Shown: positions 41,436 through 48,998 of the stretch, piece after piece | Layout of the letters: every line of letters starts with the position of its first letter | Numbering within the stretch: position 1 is the stretch's first letter | Source: Myxococcales bacterium | GTDB lineage: Bacteria; Myxococcota; Myxococcia; Myxococcales; Myxococcaceae | NCBI GenBank assembly: GCA_020846875.1 | Contig: JADLDB010000061.1 | Span: 1-48,998 of the forward strand | Reading direction: 5' to 3' | Length of the DNA stretch: 48,998 bases | Position numbers and translations under genes: made by a program | The notes under the pieces: generated by a model | Database searches by the model: none | The model's input: the letters and a program-made list of their open reading frames with translations, nothing else | What the model was told of the DNA's origin: nothing

Positions 41436-42872
41436 CTACGGCGCGACGAGGCGCCGGCCATCGGCGGTGCGCGGGACAGTGGAGTCGTCGGGCAGGCCCT
41501 TCAGCCGATCCCACAGGTGGCAGGTGACGGCCTTGTGACTCTGGTCGAGGCCTTCGCAGTAGTTGGTGAAGACGCAGCGGCGGATCTCCGCGCCCCTTCC
41601 GCGCCGCAGCTTCTCGAACCAGTCTGGATCCGCGAGCGCCTGGCGGGCGCTGGCCACCACGTCGGCCTGCCCCTCTTCGAGGACGGCTTCGGCCTGCGCG
41701 AAGGTGGCGATGCCGCCGCACACCACCACGGGCGTAGCCAGCGCGGCGCCCTTGAGCGCGCGCTTCACCTGGGCGGTGGCCTCCACGTTGCGGCCCCAGG
41801 GCGTGCCGTGGACCAGGTGGGTGGTGGGCATGCACTCGTGGCCGGAGGAGCCGGTGTACGGGTAGGCGGCGTGCCCCACCTTCGGCTGCTTCGCGTCCTC
41901 GAACTTCCCGCCGCGGGAGAGCGAGAGGAAGTCCATCCCCGCCTGCGCGAATTGTACGCCGAACCAGGCGGCGTCCTCGGGGCGGTTGCCTCCCTCGATG
42001 ATCTCCTCGGCGAGGAAGCGGCAGCCCACGGCGAGGCGGGGCGACACGACAGCGCGCACGGCGCGGAAGGTCTCCAGCGGGAGCCGGACCCGGTGCTCTC
42101 GAGGGCCGCCGTAGCCGTCGGGTCGCTGGTTCCTCGCCGAGAGGAAGCTGGCCAGGGTGTAGGCGTGGGCGTAGTGCAGCTCAACGCCGTCGAAGCCGGC
42201 GGCCTCGCAGCGGCGGGCGGCGTCAGCGAAGAGGCCAGGTAGCGTCTGGGGCAGCGCGGCGATGTGCGGCAGGTGCACGTCGGTGACGCGCTCGCGCAGC
42301 CCGAAGTGGAGCGCCTCGCGTTCCCGCTCGTCCAGCACCGCGTCGAGTTCCGCGCCTGGCAGCGACAAGAGCTTCGTGCGCAGCGCGGCGTCGTCAACGC
42401 CCTCCAGCTTCAGCGCGCGCCGGTGGCGGGGCGTCAAGGCGAGGAAGCGGGACAGGTACGCTTCCTTCGTGGGCCGGCGCTTGATGGCGAGGAAGTCGAG
42501 GAGCTGGATGAAGAGGCGCGTCTCGCCGTGGCTCTCCTCGCGCACGCGGTGGACCAGGCGGGTGAGGCCGTCGACGAAGCGATCGTGCCCCGCGCGCAGC
42601 AAGGGACCGGAGGGCACGTCGCGGATGCCGGTGGCCTCCACCACCAGGACGCCGGGCTTGCCGCGGGCGAAGCGGCCGTACCAGTCCAGCACCTCGGGGG
42701 TGACGAAGCCGTCCGCGGTGGCGCGCCAGGGCACCATCGCCGGGACCCAGGTGCGGGTGCGGGCCTCCACCGGGCCCAGCGTCACCGGCTGGAACCAGCG
42801 CGCGCGGGCCGCCTCTTCCTCGGTGGGCCAGTGGCTGACGGGCAGCAGCCGCGCGCGCAGTCGATCGCTCAC
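41436..42872 (-). CDS. Old Yellow Enzyme-type NADH:flavin oxidoreductase
   Basis: A 478-residue FMN-dependent oxidoreductase. The TIM barrel shows the family core: FDGVELHYAHAYTLASFLSA with ARNQRPDGYGG after it, then the flavin phosphate region ATPVVVCGGIATFAQAEAVL and GQADVVASARQALADPDWF. A C-terminal pair CVFTNYC is present, but the typical iron-sulfur cysteine set is not complete. Substrates of the family are enones and other electrophilic alkenes. The N-terminal ~80 residues (HWPTEEEAARARWF) are not family-typical. It is followed by a hairpin terminator and has no close partner upstream. Confidence 0.88.
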   Translation of the reverse strand: MSDRLRARLLPVSHWPTEEEAARARWFQPVTLGPVEARTRTWVPAMVPWRATADGFVTPEVLDWYGRFARGKPGVLVVEATGIRDVPSGPLLRAGHDRFVDGLTRLVHRVREESHGETRLFIQLLDFLAIKRRPTKEAYLSRFLALTPRHRRALKLEGVDDAALRTKLLSLPGAELDAVLDEREREALHFGLRERVTDVHLPHIAALPQTLPGLFADAARRCEAAGFDGVELHYAHAYTLASFLSARNQRPDGYGGPREHRVRLPLETFRAVRAVVSPRLAVGCRFLAEEIIEGGNRPEDAAWFGVQFAQAGMDFLSLSRGGKFEDAKQPKVGHAAYPYTGSSGHECMPTTHLVHGTPWGRNVEATAQVKRALKGAALATPVVVCGGIATFAQAEAVLEEGQADVVASARQALADPDWFEKLRRGRGAEIRRCVFTNYCEGLDQSHKAVTCHLWDRLKGLPDDSTVPRTADGRRLVAP

Positions 42873-42917
42873 GGCCGGGCGTCATGCCCGTTTCCGCAGC
42901 GCCGCGCCACCGGGCCT

Positions 42918-43364
42918 TCAGGCAGCCGCCTGCGCGCTCCGCACCTGGTAGGTGAAGGGCAGCCGATCGTTGAGGGCCTCGGGCTCGACGAGCAGCTCGA
43001 GCAAGTCCGTGCTGGTGACGAGGCCCCACAGTTGCCCCTCGAGGTCGACGATGGGCAGGGAGTCGACGCGGTGCTCGAGCATCAACGCGGCCAGCTTCGA
43101 GACGGGCGTGGTGGACGGCACCGCCACCGGGTTGACCGTCATCGCCTCACCCACCGGGAGCTCGGGAAAGGAAAGCTGGCCGTCGCCGGTGCGCGCCGCG
43201 CGCACCAACAGATCGCGGTCCGACAGAATGCCCACCAGCTTGGCTTCGAAGGTGACCGGCAGGTGGCGGACGCGCAGGTCCGTCATCAGCTTCCACGCGC
43301 GCGCCAGCGGCACCTCAGGCGTGACGCAGTGGACTTCGCGGGTCATCACGCGACTGGCTTTCAT
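42918..43364 (-). CDS. Two-CBS-domain protein
   Basis: A 148-residue protein made of a CBS pair, a module that senses adenine nucleotides. Both copies are clear: SRVMTREVHCVTPEVPLARA with VGILSDRDLL, and EAMTVNPVAVPSTTPVSKLA with WGLVTSTDLLELL. There is no attached effector domain, so it probably regulates another protein by contact. GGAGG is placed 9 bases before the ATG at 43364. It stands alone between the oxidoreductase and a pseudogene. Confidence 0.92.
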   Translation of the reverse strand: MKASRVMTREVHCVTPEVPLARAWKLMTDLRVRHLPVTFEAKLVGILSDRDLLVRAARTGDGQLSFPELPVGEAMTVNPVAVPSTTPVSKLAALMLEHRVDSLPIVDLEGQLWGLVTSTDLLELLVEPEALNDRLPFTYQVRSAQAAA

Positions 43365-43597
43365 GTCCGTACCTCCAAGAGGAAAGTCTCTGAGGCTGCG
43401 GCCAGCACGTTCCGCGCCAGCGCGTGCCCCGACGCCTGGCGGGCCACCGGCATCGCAGGATCTGCGCGGGGCGGCGGCGGAACGTCAATTTCGCGCGGGG
43501 TGGCCTCAGGCAGGGCACCAACCGGCGGCCGCACAGGTATGCTGGCTGAGGTGCATGGCAAGAGGCAGCACGTCGGACAAATCCCGGGCCCTCGAAG
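43365..43597. other. Intergenic region, no gene seen
   Basis: These 233 bases separate the CBS gene (leaving to the left) from the arrestin-like remnant (to the right). Open frames here are low-complexity shadows. The N-terminal half expected for the arrestin-like gene is not present in any frame, so that end has been lost. Confidence 0.4.
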
Positions 43598-43886
43598 GTG
43601 CTGGTGAAGTGCACCGAGAAAGCCGTGTACTCGGCCGGCACGTCCAACCGCACCTACGAGGAAGACGTGTACGCGGCCGAGGATCTGCTCGACCTGCCGC
43701 CCACGCTGGAGGGGCCTTTCGAGCGCAAGCTGACCGTCGACCTCCCTTCGCACCTGCCGCCGACGTGGCGAGGCCAGGTCCAACTCCCTCGCCACCACCG
43801 TCGTCGTGCGGGTGTCCGTCGCCGGGTGGCCGGACCTGGTGCTCGAAGCGGAGGTGGTGGTGCTGCCCGAGGTGCTCCATGCGTGA
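43598..43886 (+). pseudogene. Decayed arrestin-like gene (N-terminus missing, one frameshift)
   Basis: The frame from the GTG at 43598 reads as the central part of an arrestin/Spo0M-like beta sandwich (LVKCTEKAVYSAGTSNRTYE, PPTLEGPFERKLTVDLPSHL). Near 43785 the protein-like sequence moves to the next frame (NSLATTVVVRVSVAGWPD, LVLEAEVVVLPEVLHA) and stops at 43884-43886. A single-base indel reconnects them. About 50-60 N-terminal residues are absent. Its stop overlaps the ATG of the next gene, itself arrestin-like, so the pair was probably a tandem operon. Sequencing error cannot explain the lost N-terminus. Confidence 0.65.
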
Positions 43887-44784
43887 CGACGTCTTCGGCG
43901 TGTGGCTGGAGCGCGAGGAGTACGCGCTGGGCGACACGGTGCGGGGCAAGGTGCTCTTCCCGGATCCACGGCACTCCGAGCTCGCGAACGTGGCGGCGGT
44001 GAAGGTGAAGGTGCGGGCGTGCGTGTACGGCACCTTCAGCTCCGAGGCGGTGACGGTGCTGGACTGCGCGCTGCACTCCGGTCCGCCGACGACGGAGGAG
44101 CTGCCCTTCTCCGCGCAGCTCCCCTCCTCCGGTCCGGTGTCGTGGCAGGGGCGGCACGTGAAGGTGATCTGGGAAGCGGTGGCCGAGCTGGACATTCCCT
44201 GGGCCGTCGATCCAAAGCGCGTGCTGCCCTTCAAGGTGGGGCCCCGCACCGCGGCTCGGCGCTCGGCCGCCCCCTCGAAGGAGCTCCCGCGGCGCCGGGA
44301 CTGTCCGGCGTGCGCGGCGCCGATGCGCTCGCTGCAGGTGACGAAGGTTCCCGTGGACTGGTGCGAGGCGTGCCGGGCGCTGTGGTTCGACCGGGGCGAG
44401 CTGGCCCTGGCGCTGGGAGTGCACGGGGCTCCAGCGATGACGCGCGAGCAGCCCGCGTCGCGCTGCCCCGCCTGCCGCGGCCTGCTGTGGTTCTCGAAGG
44501 TGGACGGCAGCGACGTGCTGGCCTGCGTGGACTGCGCGGGGTGCTTCGTCACCGAGGCCGCCCTGAAGAAGCGCGGCGCGGTGCCCGCCTCGGGCGTGGA
44601 GGGCACCTTCCAGTGCGGGCAGTGCGGCGACCGCTACCCGCTGCGGCAAGGGACGGCGACGGCCAGCGGCTTTGAGTGCGCGCGCTGCACGCCCCCGAAG
44701 CCCACGCGCGAAGTCGAGCCGGAGGGACCGCTGGAGGAGGTGCTGGGACGGGTGGTGGCGTGGGTACGGAGCTGGCTGGGGTGA
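43879..44784 (+). CDS. Arrestin-like domain fused to three zinc-ribbon modules
   Basis: A 301-residue soluble protein. Residues 1-130 are an arrestin/Spo0M-like beta sandwich (FGVWLEREEYALGDTVRGKV, SAQLPSSGPVSWQGRHVKVI, ELDIPWAVDPKRVLPFKV). After a basic linker, residues ~142-185 are a TFIIB-type zinc ribbon (CPACAAPM, WCEACRALWFDRGELALAL). A second ribbon-like unit follows (RCPACRGLLW and LACVDCAGCFV), then a third (FQCGQCGDRY and FECARC). The ATG at 43879 overlaps the pseudogene stop. Each part is recognisable, but this combination is unusual and no function is assigned. Confidence 0.7.
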   Translation: MRDDVFGVWLEREEYALGDTVRGKVLFPDPRHSELANVAAVKVKVRACVYGTFSSEAVTVLDCALHSGPPTTEELPFSAQLPSSGPVSWQGRHVKVIWEAVAELDIPWAVDPKRVLPFKVGPRTAARRSAAPSKELPRRRDCPACAAPMRSLQVTKVPVDWCEACRALWFDRGELALALGVHGAPAMTREQPASRCPACRGLLWFSKVDGSDVLACVDCAGCFVTEAALKKRGAVPASGVEGTFQCGQCGDRYPLRQGTATASGFECARCTPPKPTREVEPEGPLEEVLGRVVAWVRSWLG

Positions 44785-44796
44785 GTCACCTCACCG

Positions 44797-45465
44797 TCAG
44801 TGGTGCAGGAGGTGCCCCACCGTCGCGTCCTCCCGGGCGCGCCTCAGGGCGTCTTCCAGCGCGGCGTGGGCCTCCACCCCGCGGGCCAGGTTCTCCGCCA
44901 GCTCGTAGAGGACGCGCAGCAGCGCGTAGTTGACGTGCGAGACGCGCGGGAAGAGGGCCCGCGCCACCGCGTCGAAGTCGAAGTGGGCGTGCCCCAGCAG
45001 CGCCGCGGCGGCCACCCGGCGATTCACCCAGGACAGCGCGTGGTGCCGGGCCAGCTCGAAGGACTTCACCCCGGGCACCGCGTCGCTCAAGGACTGGTGC
45101 GAGGAGAAGAGCAGCGACACGCCGCGCGCCTCGGCGCCCGAGAGCAGCCGGCGCAAGGAGGAAGGTGACGCCTTGTTGGCCTCGTCCAGGCACAGCACCC
45201 GCGCGCCGTCCCACTCCACCTCCACGTGGGCGCCCTCGACGTATTGGTAAAGGACGTCCGCGTGCGTGGCGGCGTACCACCTCAAGGTGGTGGTCTTCCC
45301 CGCGCCCTTGTCGCCCACCAGCTCGACGCGGAAGGGGCGCGCCTCGAGGGCCTCGCGGATGGGCCGGGCGACGTCCACCCAGTCGAGCCGCTCGCCGGGC
45401 AGCACGTTCTCGAAGGGGTTGCCCTTGAGGCCCAGCCCGCTCCAGTTGGTGTCATTGGGGACCAA
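44797..45465 (-). CDS. ExeA/MshM-like AAA-family ATPase
   Basis: A 222-residue ATPase. It has the short N-terminal signature [16 protein letters not shown] of ExeA/MshM-type ATPases, Walker [15 protein letters not shown], Walker [11 protein letters not shown], a sensor-like SSHQSL and a helical C-terminal part. It lacks the peptidoglycan-binding domain of ExeA. The start is unusual: TTG at 45465, inside the last codons of fumC, with GGAGGA 5-10 bases before it; no ATG alternative lies near the Pro-Phe signature. Probably translated with fumC. It could serve secretion, transposition or DNA-related switching. Confidence 0.75.
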   Translation of the reverse strand: MVPNDTNWSGLGLKGNPFENVLPGERLDWVDVARPIREALEARPFRVELVGDKGAGKTTTLRWYAATHADVLYQYVEGAHVEVEWDGARVLCLDEANKASPSSLRRLLSGAEARGVSLLFSSHQSLSDAVPGVKSFELARHHALSWVNRRVAAAALLGHAHFDFDAVARALFPRVSHVNYALLRVLYELAENLARGVEAHAALEDALRRAREDATVGHLLHH

Positions 45466-46840
45466 GCATGTCCTCCGCCACCACCCACTTGTCGAATTCT
45501 CCCGCAGTCACCACGCCCAGCGCCAGCGCCGCCTCGCGCAGCGTCGTCCCTTCGGCGTGCGCCTTCTTCGCCACTTCTGCGGCCTTCTCGTACCCGAGGT
45601 GTGGGGCCAGGGCGGTCACCAACATCAGGGAGCGCTCCACCAACTCGGCGGTGCGCGTCTCATTCACCTGAAGGCCCTGCACCAGGTGGGCGCGAAAACC
45701 GTCCATGCCGTCGGACAGCAGGCGGCAGGACTGAAGCACCGCGTCGATGACGAGCGGCCGGAAGACGTTGAGCTGCAGCTGCCCGTTGGCCCCGCCCAGG
45801 GTGACGGCGACGTCGTTGGCCTGCACCCGCGCGCAGGCCATGGTGAGCATCTCGCACTGGGTGGGGTTCACCTTGCCCGGCATGATGGACGAGCCCGGCT
45901 CGTTCTCCGGCACCGTCAGCTCCCCCAGCCCCGCGCGCGGCCCGGACGCGAGGAGGCGCACGTCGCTGGCCACCTTGAAGAGGGTGGTGGCGAGGCCCTT
46001 GAGCGCCCCGTGGAGGTGCACCAGCGCGTCGCAGGTGGACAGCGCTTCGAACTTGTTGGGCGCGGACACCACCGGCAGGCCGGTGAGGAGCGCCAGCTCG
46101 GCCGCCACCGCCTCGGCGAAGCCCTTGGGCGCGTTGAGGCCGGTGCCCACCGCGGTGCCGCCCTGCGCCACCTCGAGGACGTGCGGCAGGGCCGCCTCGA
46201 GGTGGGCGTACGCGTGCTCGAGCGCCGCGACGAAGGCGGACAGCTCCTGGCCCACGGTGAGGGGCGTGGCGTCCTGCAGGTGGGTGCGGCCCAGCTTCAC
46301 CACGCCCGCGAAGGCCCGGGCCTTCGCGTCGAGGGCATCGGCGAGCTCGCGCAGCGCCGGCAGCACCCGGTGGGTGACGGCGGCGGCGGTGGCCAGGTGC
46401 ATGGCGGTGGGGAAGGCGTCGTTGGAGGACTGGCTTTGGTTGACGTCGTCGTTGGGGTGCACCAGGCGGCCTTCCCCGCGCGGGCCGCCCATCAACTCGG
46501 AGGCGCGGTTGGCCAGCACCTCGTTGACGTTCATGTTCGACTGCGTGCCGCTGCCCGTCTGCCAGACGGAGAGGGGAAATTCTGCGTCGTGCTGGCCGGC
46601 CAGCACCTCGTCGGCGGCGCGGACGATGGCGTCGGCCTTCTCCTTCGGAAGGCCCCTGAGGCGCACGTTCACCGTCGCGGCGGCGCGCTTGACGCGGGCC
46701 AGCGCGTAGATGACCTCCAGCGGCATCTGCTCGCGCGAGACGTGGAAGAAGCGCAGGCTGCGCTGCGTCTGGGCGCCCCACAGCCGCTCGGCGGGGACGT
46801 CGATGGGGCCGAAGGTGTCGTGCTCGGCGCGGGTGGCCAC
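45452..46840 (-). CDS. fumC: Class II fumarate hydratase
   Basis: Iron-independent TCA-cycle enzyme converting fumarate and malate. The 462 residues have the usual layout: [32 protein letters not shown], the catalytic His loop [12 protein letters not shown] region and the signature [16 protein letters not shown]. The length is standard. It starts with GTG at 46840, with GGAG at an appropriate distance. A HAD phosphatase gene ends 18 bases upstream and the ATPase gene overlaps its 3' end, so the three form an operon. Confidence 0.96.
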   Translation of the reverse strand: MATRAEHDTFGPIDVPAERLWGAQTQRSLRFFHVSREQMPLEVIYALARVKRAAATVNVRLRGLPKEKADAIVRAADEVLAGQHDAEFPLSVWQTGSGTQSNMNVNEVLANRASELMGGPRGEGRLVHPNDDVNQSQSSNDAFPTAMHLATAAAVTHRVLPALRELADALDAKARAFAGVVKLGRTHLQDATPLTVGQELSAFVAALEHAYAHLEAALPHVLEVAQGGTAVGTGLNAPKGFAEAVAAELALLTGLPVVSAPNKFEALSTCDALVHLHGALKGLATTLFKVASDVRLLASGPRAGLGELTVPENEPGSSIMPGKVNPTQCEMLTMACARVQANDVAVTLGGANGQLQLNVFRPLVIDAVLQSCRLLSDGMDGFRAHLVQGLQVNETRTAELVERSLMLVTALAPHLGYEKAAEVAKKAHAEGTTLREAALALGVVTAGEFDKWVVAEDMLGPQ

Positions 46841-46857
46841 AGGCGGCTCCTTTCACT

Positions 46858-47454
46858 TCACGACAGCGGGAAGTCGGCGAGGCGCTCCAGGCGGCGATCG
46901 CCGTCCAGCCCCAGGCCGAGGAAGGTGACTCCGGCGGCCTGGGCGGCGCCGCGATCGTACCGAGAGTCGCCGATGAGCCAGGTGCGCTCAGGCAGCGCGT
47001 CGAGCTCCCGGCAGGCGAGCAGCACCAGGTCCGGGGCGGGCTTGGCGTGGGCGACGCGATCGGCGGTGGCGATGGAGGCGAAGTGCGCGGCCAGCCCGGC
47101 CCGCTCGAGGATGGCCTGCGCCAGCGGAGCGACGGTGTTGGTGACGAGGCCCAGGCGGACACCCCGGCGCTGCAGCTCCTCCAGCAGGGGGCGAGCCTCG
47201 GGGTTGACCCACACGCCTGCGAGGTGGCGGGGAAACTCCTCCACGTAGAAGGCGTCGAGCGCAGAGGTGGTGCAGGACAGGCCGAAGGCCGGCACGTCGG
47301 CGGCGGTGCCCTGCCCGAAGGTGGGCCCGAATTCAGCGCGGGTGACGGGGCGGCCGCGGAAGCGCACCCCGGCGGCCTCGACGGTGCGAAACCACGCCTC
47401 CTCGCTCTTCACCAGCACGCCGTCCATGTCGAAGAGGACCGCCTCGGGGAGCAT
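46858..47454 (-). CDS. HAD-IA family phosphatase
   Basis: A 198-residue haloacid-dehalogenase hydrolase of the phosphoglycolate-phosphatase type. Motif I LFDMDGVLVKSEE (Asp nucleophile and second Asp), motif II GLVTNT, motif III Lys in HAKPAPDLVL and motif IV IGDSRYDRGAAQAAG are all present, with a small helical cap between motifs I and II. It is slightly shorter than usual (about 220). The substrate is unknown; salvage of phosphorylated metabolites next to fumC is plausible. It is the first gene of the HAD-fumC-ATPase operon. Confidence 0.9.
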   Translation of the reverse strand: MLPEAVLFDMDGVLVKSEEAWFRTVEAAGVRFRGRPVTRAEFGPTFGQGTAADVPAFGLSCTTSALDAFYVEEFPRHLAGVWVNPEARPLLEELQRRGVRLGLVTNTVAPLAQAILERAGLAAHFASIATADRVAHAKPAPDLVLLACRELDALPERTWLIGDSRYDRGAAQAAGVTFLGLGLDGDRRLERLADFPLS

Positions 47455-47539
47455 CGAGCCGGTTGTAGCGCGGGACCCGCCGAGATGCTGGGGCGGAGGC
47501 GGCGCGGCGCGCGCGGCTCATCGGCGCTATGAGGCGTGC

Positions 47540-47656
47540 ATGCCTCTTGATTCCGCCGCGGCGGGCTTCGCCTTCTGTCCGAGGTGCGGCGCGCGGCTGG
47601 AGCGCAGCAATCCTTCTCCGCTGAATTGGCTCGAAAGTTCCAGGGTGCTCCAGTAA
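47540..47656 (+). pseudogene. Truncated gene start with zinc-ribbon motif (NUDIX-type N-terminus?)
   Basis: From the ATG at 47540 about 22 residues look like the beginning of a real protein (MPLDSAAAGFAFCPRCGARL), with the FCPRCGA motif found at the N-terminus of some NUDIX hydrolases and related zinc-ribbon proteins. The frame then turns into unrelated, lower-GC sequence and stops at 47656. It is interpreted as a gene broken at about 47605 by the neighbouring insertion. Confidence 0.4.
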
Positions 47657-47695
47657 TGTCGCGTGCGGTTGTCTTGGCGCCGTGTCCAGGGTGAG

Positions 47696-48835
47696 TTAAA
47701 AGATCCACCACTGATGGGCGTAGAAGTGAAACATGATTGCCTGCAGCGCCAGGCTGGCAGCCACGACGGCCATGCCCGCCTCCGGTCGCTTCTCGGCCGC
47801 AATTCCGAGTCCAAGAAAGAGCGGCCACACGGAGGAGCTGTAGCGGCCGAGCGCTGCGACTCCGACCATCCAGAGCAGCGCCAAGGTCCCGATCGACATG
47901 ATGGCGAGGCCACGGTGCTCGGGCCTACGCAGCAGTGGCAGCGCACCGAACGCGAGAAGGAATGAAAGCACGATGTAGACGTGGTGCTCCAGGTGGGTGC
48001 GCGGTGCTGACCACTCGAAGATGCTCCAGTAAGCCATCGACCCCCACAACTGGCGCGAGTTCACGAACGCCAACGGCTCTCCGAAGCGCTGATTGAGAAA
48101 CCAGGCCCACGCTCCGACGACCAGCGGCACGCTCAGGACGGGCCAGATCGCCATCACTCTTCGCCAGGTTGGCCTGGACTGGGCTTCACGCCAGAGCACG
48201 ACGACGAGGGCGAGCGCGGTGAACCCTCCCAGGTGCCGCGACAGCACCGACAGCCCGAGGAGAAGTGCCGTGATGAACGGTCGCCTGGAGAGCGCTGCCA
48301 GGACCGCTCCCGCCGAGAAGAACGTCATCATTCCCTCGGGATAGGGAACAGCTTGAAAGAAGGCGAACGGAAAGGCGGCGTACAGCGCCACGCCCCAGCG
48401 GGCCGTCGTGTCGGTCGTCACTCTCTTGAAGAGCTCGTACAGCACAATCAACGCGCCGAGCTGAAAGGCGGAAGCGACGAGAATCTGCGCAACCTGGACG
48501 GTTGGGCCGAACGCTGCGACGAAGCGGGTCAGCGCTGGAAGGAGAGGCCAGAAGTTGGCCATCGCCCGCTCCGAGTACCCCTCTGTCGCGATCCGGGAGT
48601 ACCACCCGCAGTCCCAGCGGAACATGGCATCGAGAAACAGCCAGGGCTGAAGCGGTCGTTCGCCCCCGGGAACCGTCAGCTCCGGGGCAAAAGACAGGCC
48701 GATCCACCCGATCAACCCGAAGGTGATTCGCCAAACCGCGAAGATGAGAAGCGGAAAGCGGACCCGGTTCCACAACGGTCGCCAGCCCAGCTCGCGCGCG
48801 TCAGCTGCGCCTGGTCCTTCGGGGGGAGAGGACAT
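47696..48835 (-). CDS. Mannosyltransferase-like (PIG-V type) multi-pass membrane protein
   Basis: A 379-residue integral membrane protein with about eight to ten hydrophobic segments. The first loop contains the PIG-V-like signature FRWDCGWYSRIATEGY (acidic Asp for catalysis), followed by FWPLLPALTRFV. Later parts include VPYPEGMMTFFSAGAVLAAL and VLSRHLGGFTALALV. Such enzymes transfer mannose from a lipid carrier to glycolipids. GC content is lower than in the rest of the window, and it is bounded by a gene fragment on one side and a transposase on the other, so it may be acquired. Confidence 0.78.
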   Translation of the reverse strand: MSSPPEGPGAADARELGWRPLWNRVRFPLLIFAVWRITFGLIGWIGLSFAPELTVPGGERPLQPWLFLDAMFRWDCGWYSRIATEGYSERAMANFWPLLPALTRFVAAFGPTVQVAQILVASAFQLGALIVLYELFKRVTTDTTARWGVALYAAFPFAFFQAVPYPEGMMTFFSAGAVLAALSRRPFITALLLGLSVLSRHLGGFTALALVVVLWREAQSRPTWRRVMAIWPVLSVPLVVGAWAWFLNQRFGEPLAFVNSRQLWGSMAYWSIFEWSAPRTHLEHHVYIVLSFLLAFGALPLLRRPEHRGLAIMSIGTLALLWMVGVAALGRYSSSVWPLFLGLGIAAEKRPEAGMAVVAASLALQAIMFHFYAHQWWIF

Positions 48836-48839
48836 GTTT

Positions 48840-48922
48840 GTCCGGGTTGGGGTGTCGGGTTGGCTCAGGGGGCCACCATGGGTAGGGGGTTGGATGTCAG
48901 CCTGGGGGTGTAGAGGGGCAGG
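48840..48922 (+). mobile_element. Probable left end of an IS1595-type insertion sequence
   Basis: The 87 bases between the mannosyltransferase start (48835) and the transposase ATG contain a G/T-rich stretch with GGGGTGTCGGGTTGGC (48849-48864), a fair terminal inverted repeat candidate. Without the right end it cannot be proven. The upper limit is set by the transposase, which begins at 48923. Confidence 0.4.
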
Positions 48923-48998
48923 ATGACCAACTTTCCGAGGAATCTGGTGGAGTTCGAGGAACGTTTCGCGACGGAGGAGGCCTGCCTCGCGTTTCTCC
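48923..48998 (+). CDS. IS1595-family transposase (partial, 3' end off the window)
   Basis: Only 25 residues are visible before the window ends. They match the typical N-terminus of IS1595-group transposases (NFPRNLVEFEERFATEEACL, with LAFL next), which is normally followed by a CPxC zinc ribbon and a DDE/DDN catalytic core that cannot be seen here. The ATG at 48923 is preceded by GAGGGG. Whether the gene is complete beyond the edge is unknown. Confidence 0.8.
   Translation, partial: MTNFPRNLVEFEERFATEEACLAFL

Noticed and set aside
43555-43878. Reading the arrestin/zinc-ribbon protein from the ATG at 43555
   Set aside because: That frame is open but gives Arg/Pro-rich sequence before residue 110, while the protein-like sequence of this stretch is in other frames. 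The arrestin-like start at 43879 is better.
1-48998. tRNA, rRNA or CRISPR arrays
   Set aside because: No cloverleaf-like sequence with GGTTCGAATCC-type arms, no rRNA signature and no regular repeat-spacer units were seen. The tandem repeats present are coding Gly or Ala/Lys minisatellites.

Overview
The window is very GC-rich, densely coded DNA from a myxobacterium (Myxococcota, probably suborder Cystobacterineae). The evidence is a set of lineage-typical proteins: a secreted protein ending in a MYXO-CTERM sorting tag, AgmX/TonB-like repeats, Myxococcus-type cysteine-rich repeats joined by Gly-rich linkers, eukaryote-like Ser/Thr kinases and a pseudokinase, a stand-alone SWIB-domain protein, and a carotenoid operon of myxobacterial type. 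No rRNA, tRNA or CRISPR array was seen. The species cannot be named from the sequence alone.

Layout. 1-15.3 kb is mostly housekeeping: partial bioB (biotin synthase), a coiled-coil lipoprotein, radA, a chaperone operon (H1-tailed protein, grpE, dnaK, Ser/Thr kinase), an N-end-rule aminoacyl transferase, a small protein with an SSB-like tail, a response regulator with a coiled coil instead of an output domain, a decayed NAD-binding pseudogene, a SWIB protein, an epimerase/HAD pair, a pseudokinase and a LarA-like protein. 15.4-23.1 kb holds an AgmX-type protein and a shikimate operon of overlapping genes: a shikimate kinase/dehydroquinase/shikimate dehydrogenase fusion, then aroC, aroB, aroA and an FAD oxidoreductase. 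23.9-31.7 kb is a seven-gene carotenoid operon (crtE, crtI, crtB, a second CrtI/CrtD-type desaturase, crtC, glycosyltransferase, acyltransferase). Each gene overlaps the next by a 4-base start/stop, apart from a possible second start at the glycosyltransferase. The gene set predicts an acyclic hydroxylated carotenoid carrying an acylated sugar, like the known myxobacterial glycoside esters.

31.8-33.4 kb holds a periplasmic YtfJ-like protein, a TetR regulator and a small anchored protein. 33.4-41.2 kb is a cell-envelope block: a 1345-residue lipoprotein combining an amidohydrolase with cysteine-rich repeats, TSP3 repeats and a lamin-tail domain, an OmpA/TSP3 protein, a MYXO-CTERM lytic-transglycosylase-like protein, and a secreted beta-propeller-like protein. 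41.4-47.5 kb holds an Old Yellow Enzyme, a CBS protein, an arrestin/zinc-ribbon fusion with a decayed arrestin-like gene in front, an ExeA-like ATPase, fumC and a HAD phosphatase. 47.5-49.0 kb looks like a disturbed junction: a gene fragment, a lower-GC mannosyltransferase-like membrane protein, and the start of an IS1595-type transposase running off the right edge.

The points most worth a second look are the aroKDE fusion, which repeats the domain order of the C-terminal half of fungal AROM; the amidohydrolase/TSP3/lamin-tail lipoprotein; the complete acyl-glycosyl carotenoid operon without carA/carH beside it; the arrestin-zinc-ribbon fusion; and the SSB-tail-like C-terminus of the 8.6-9.05 kb gene.
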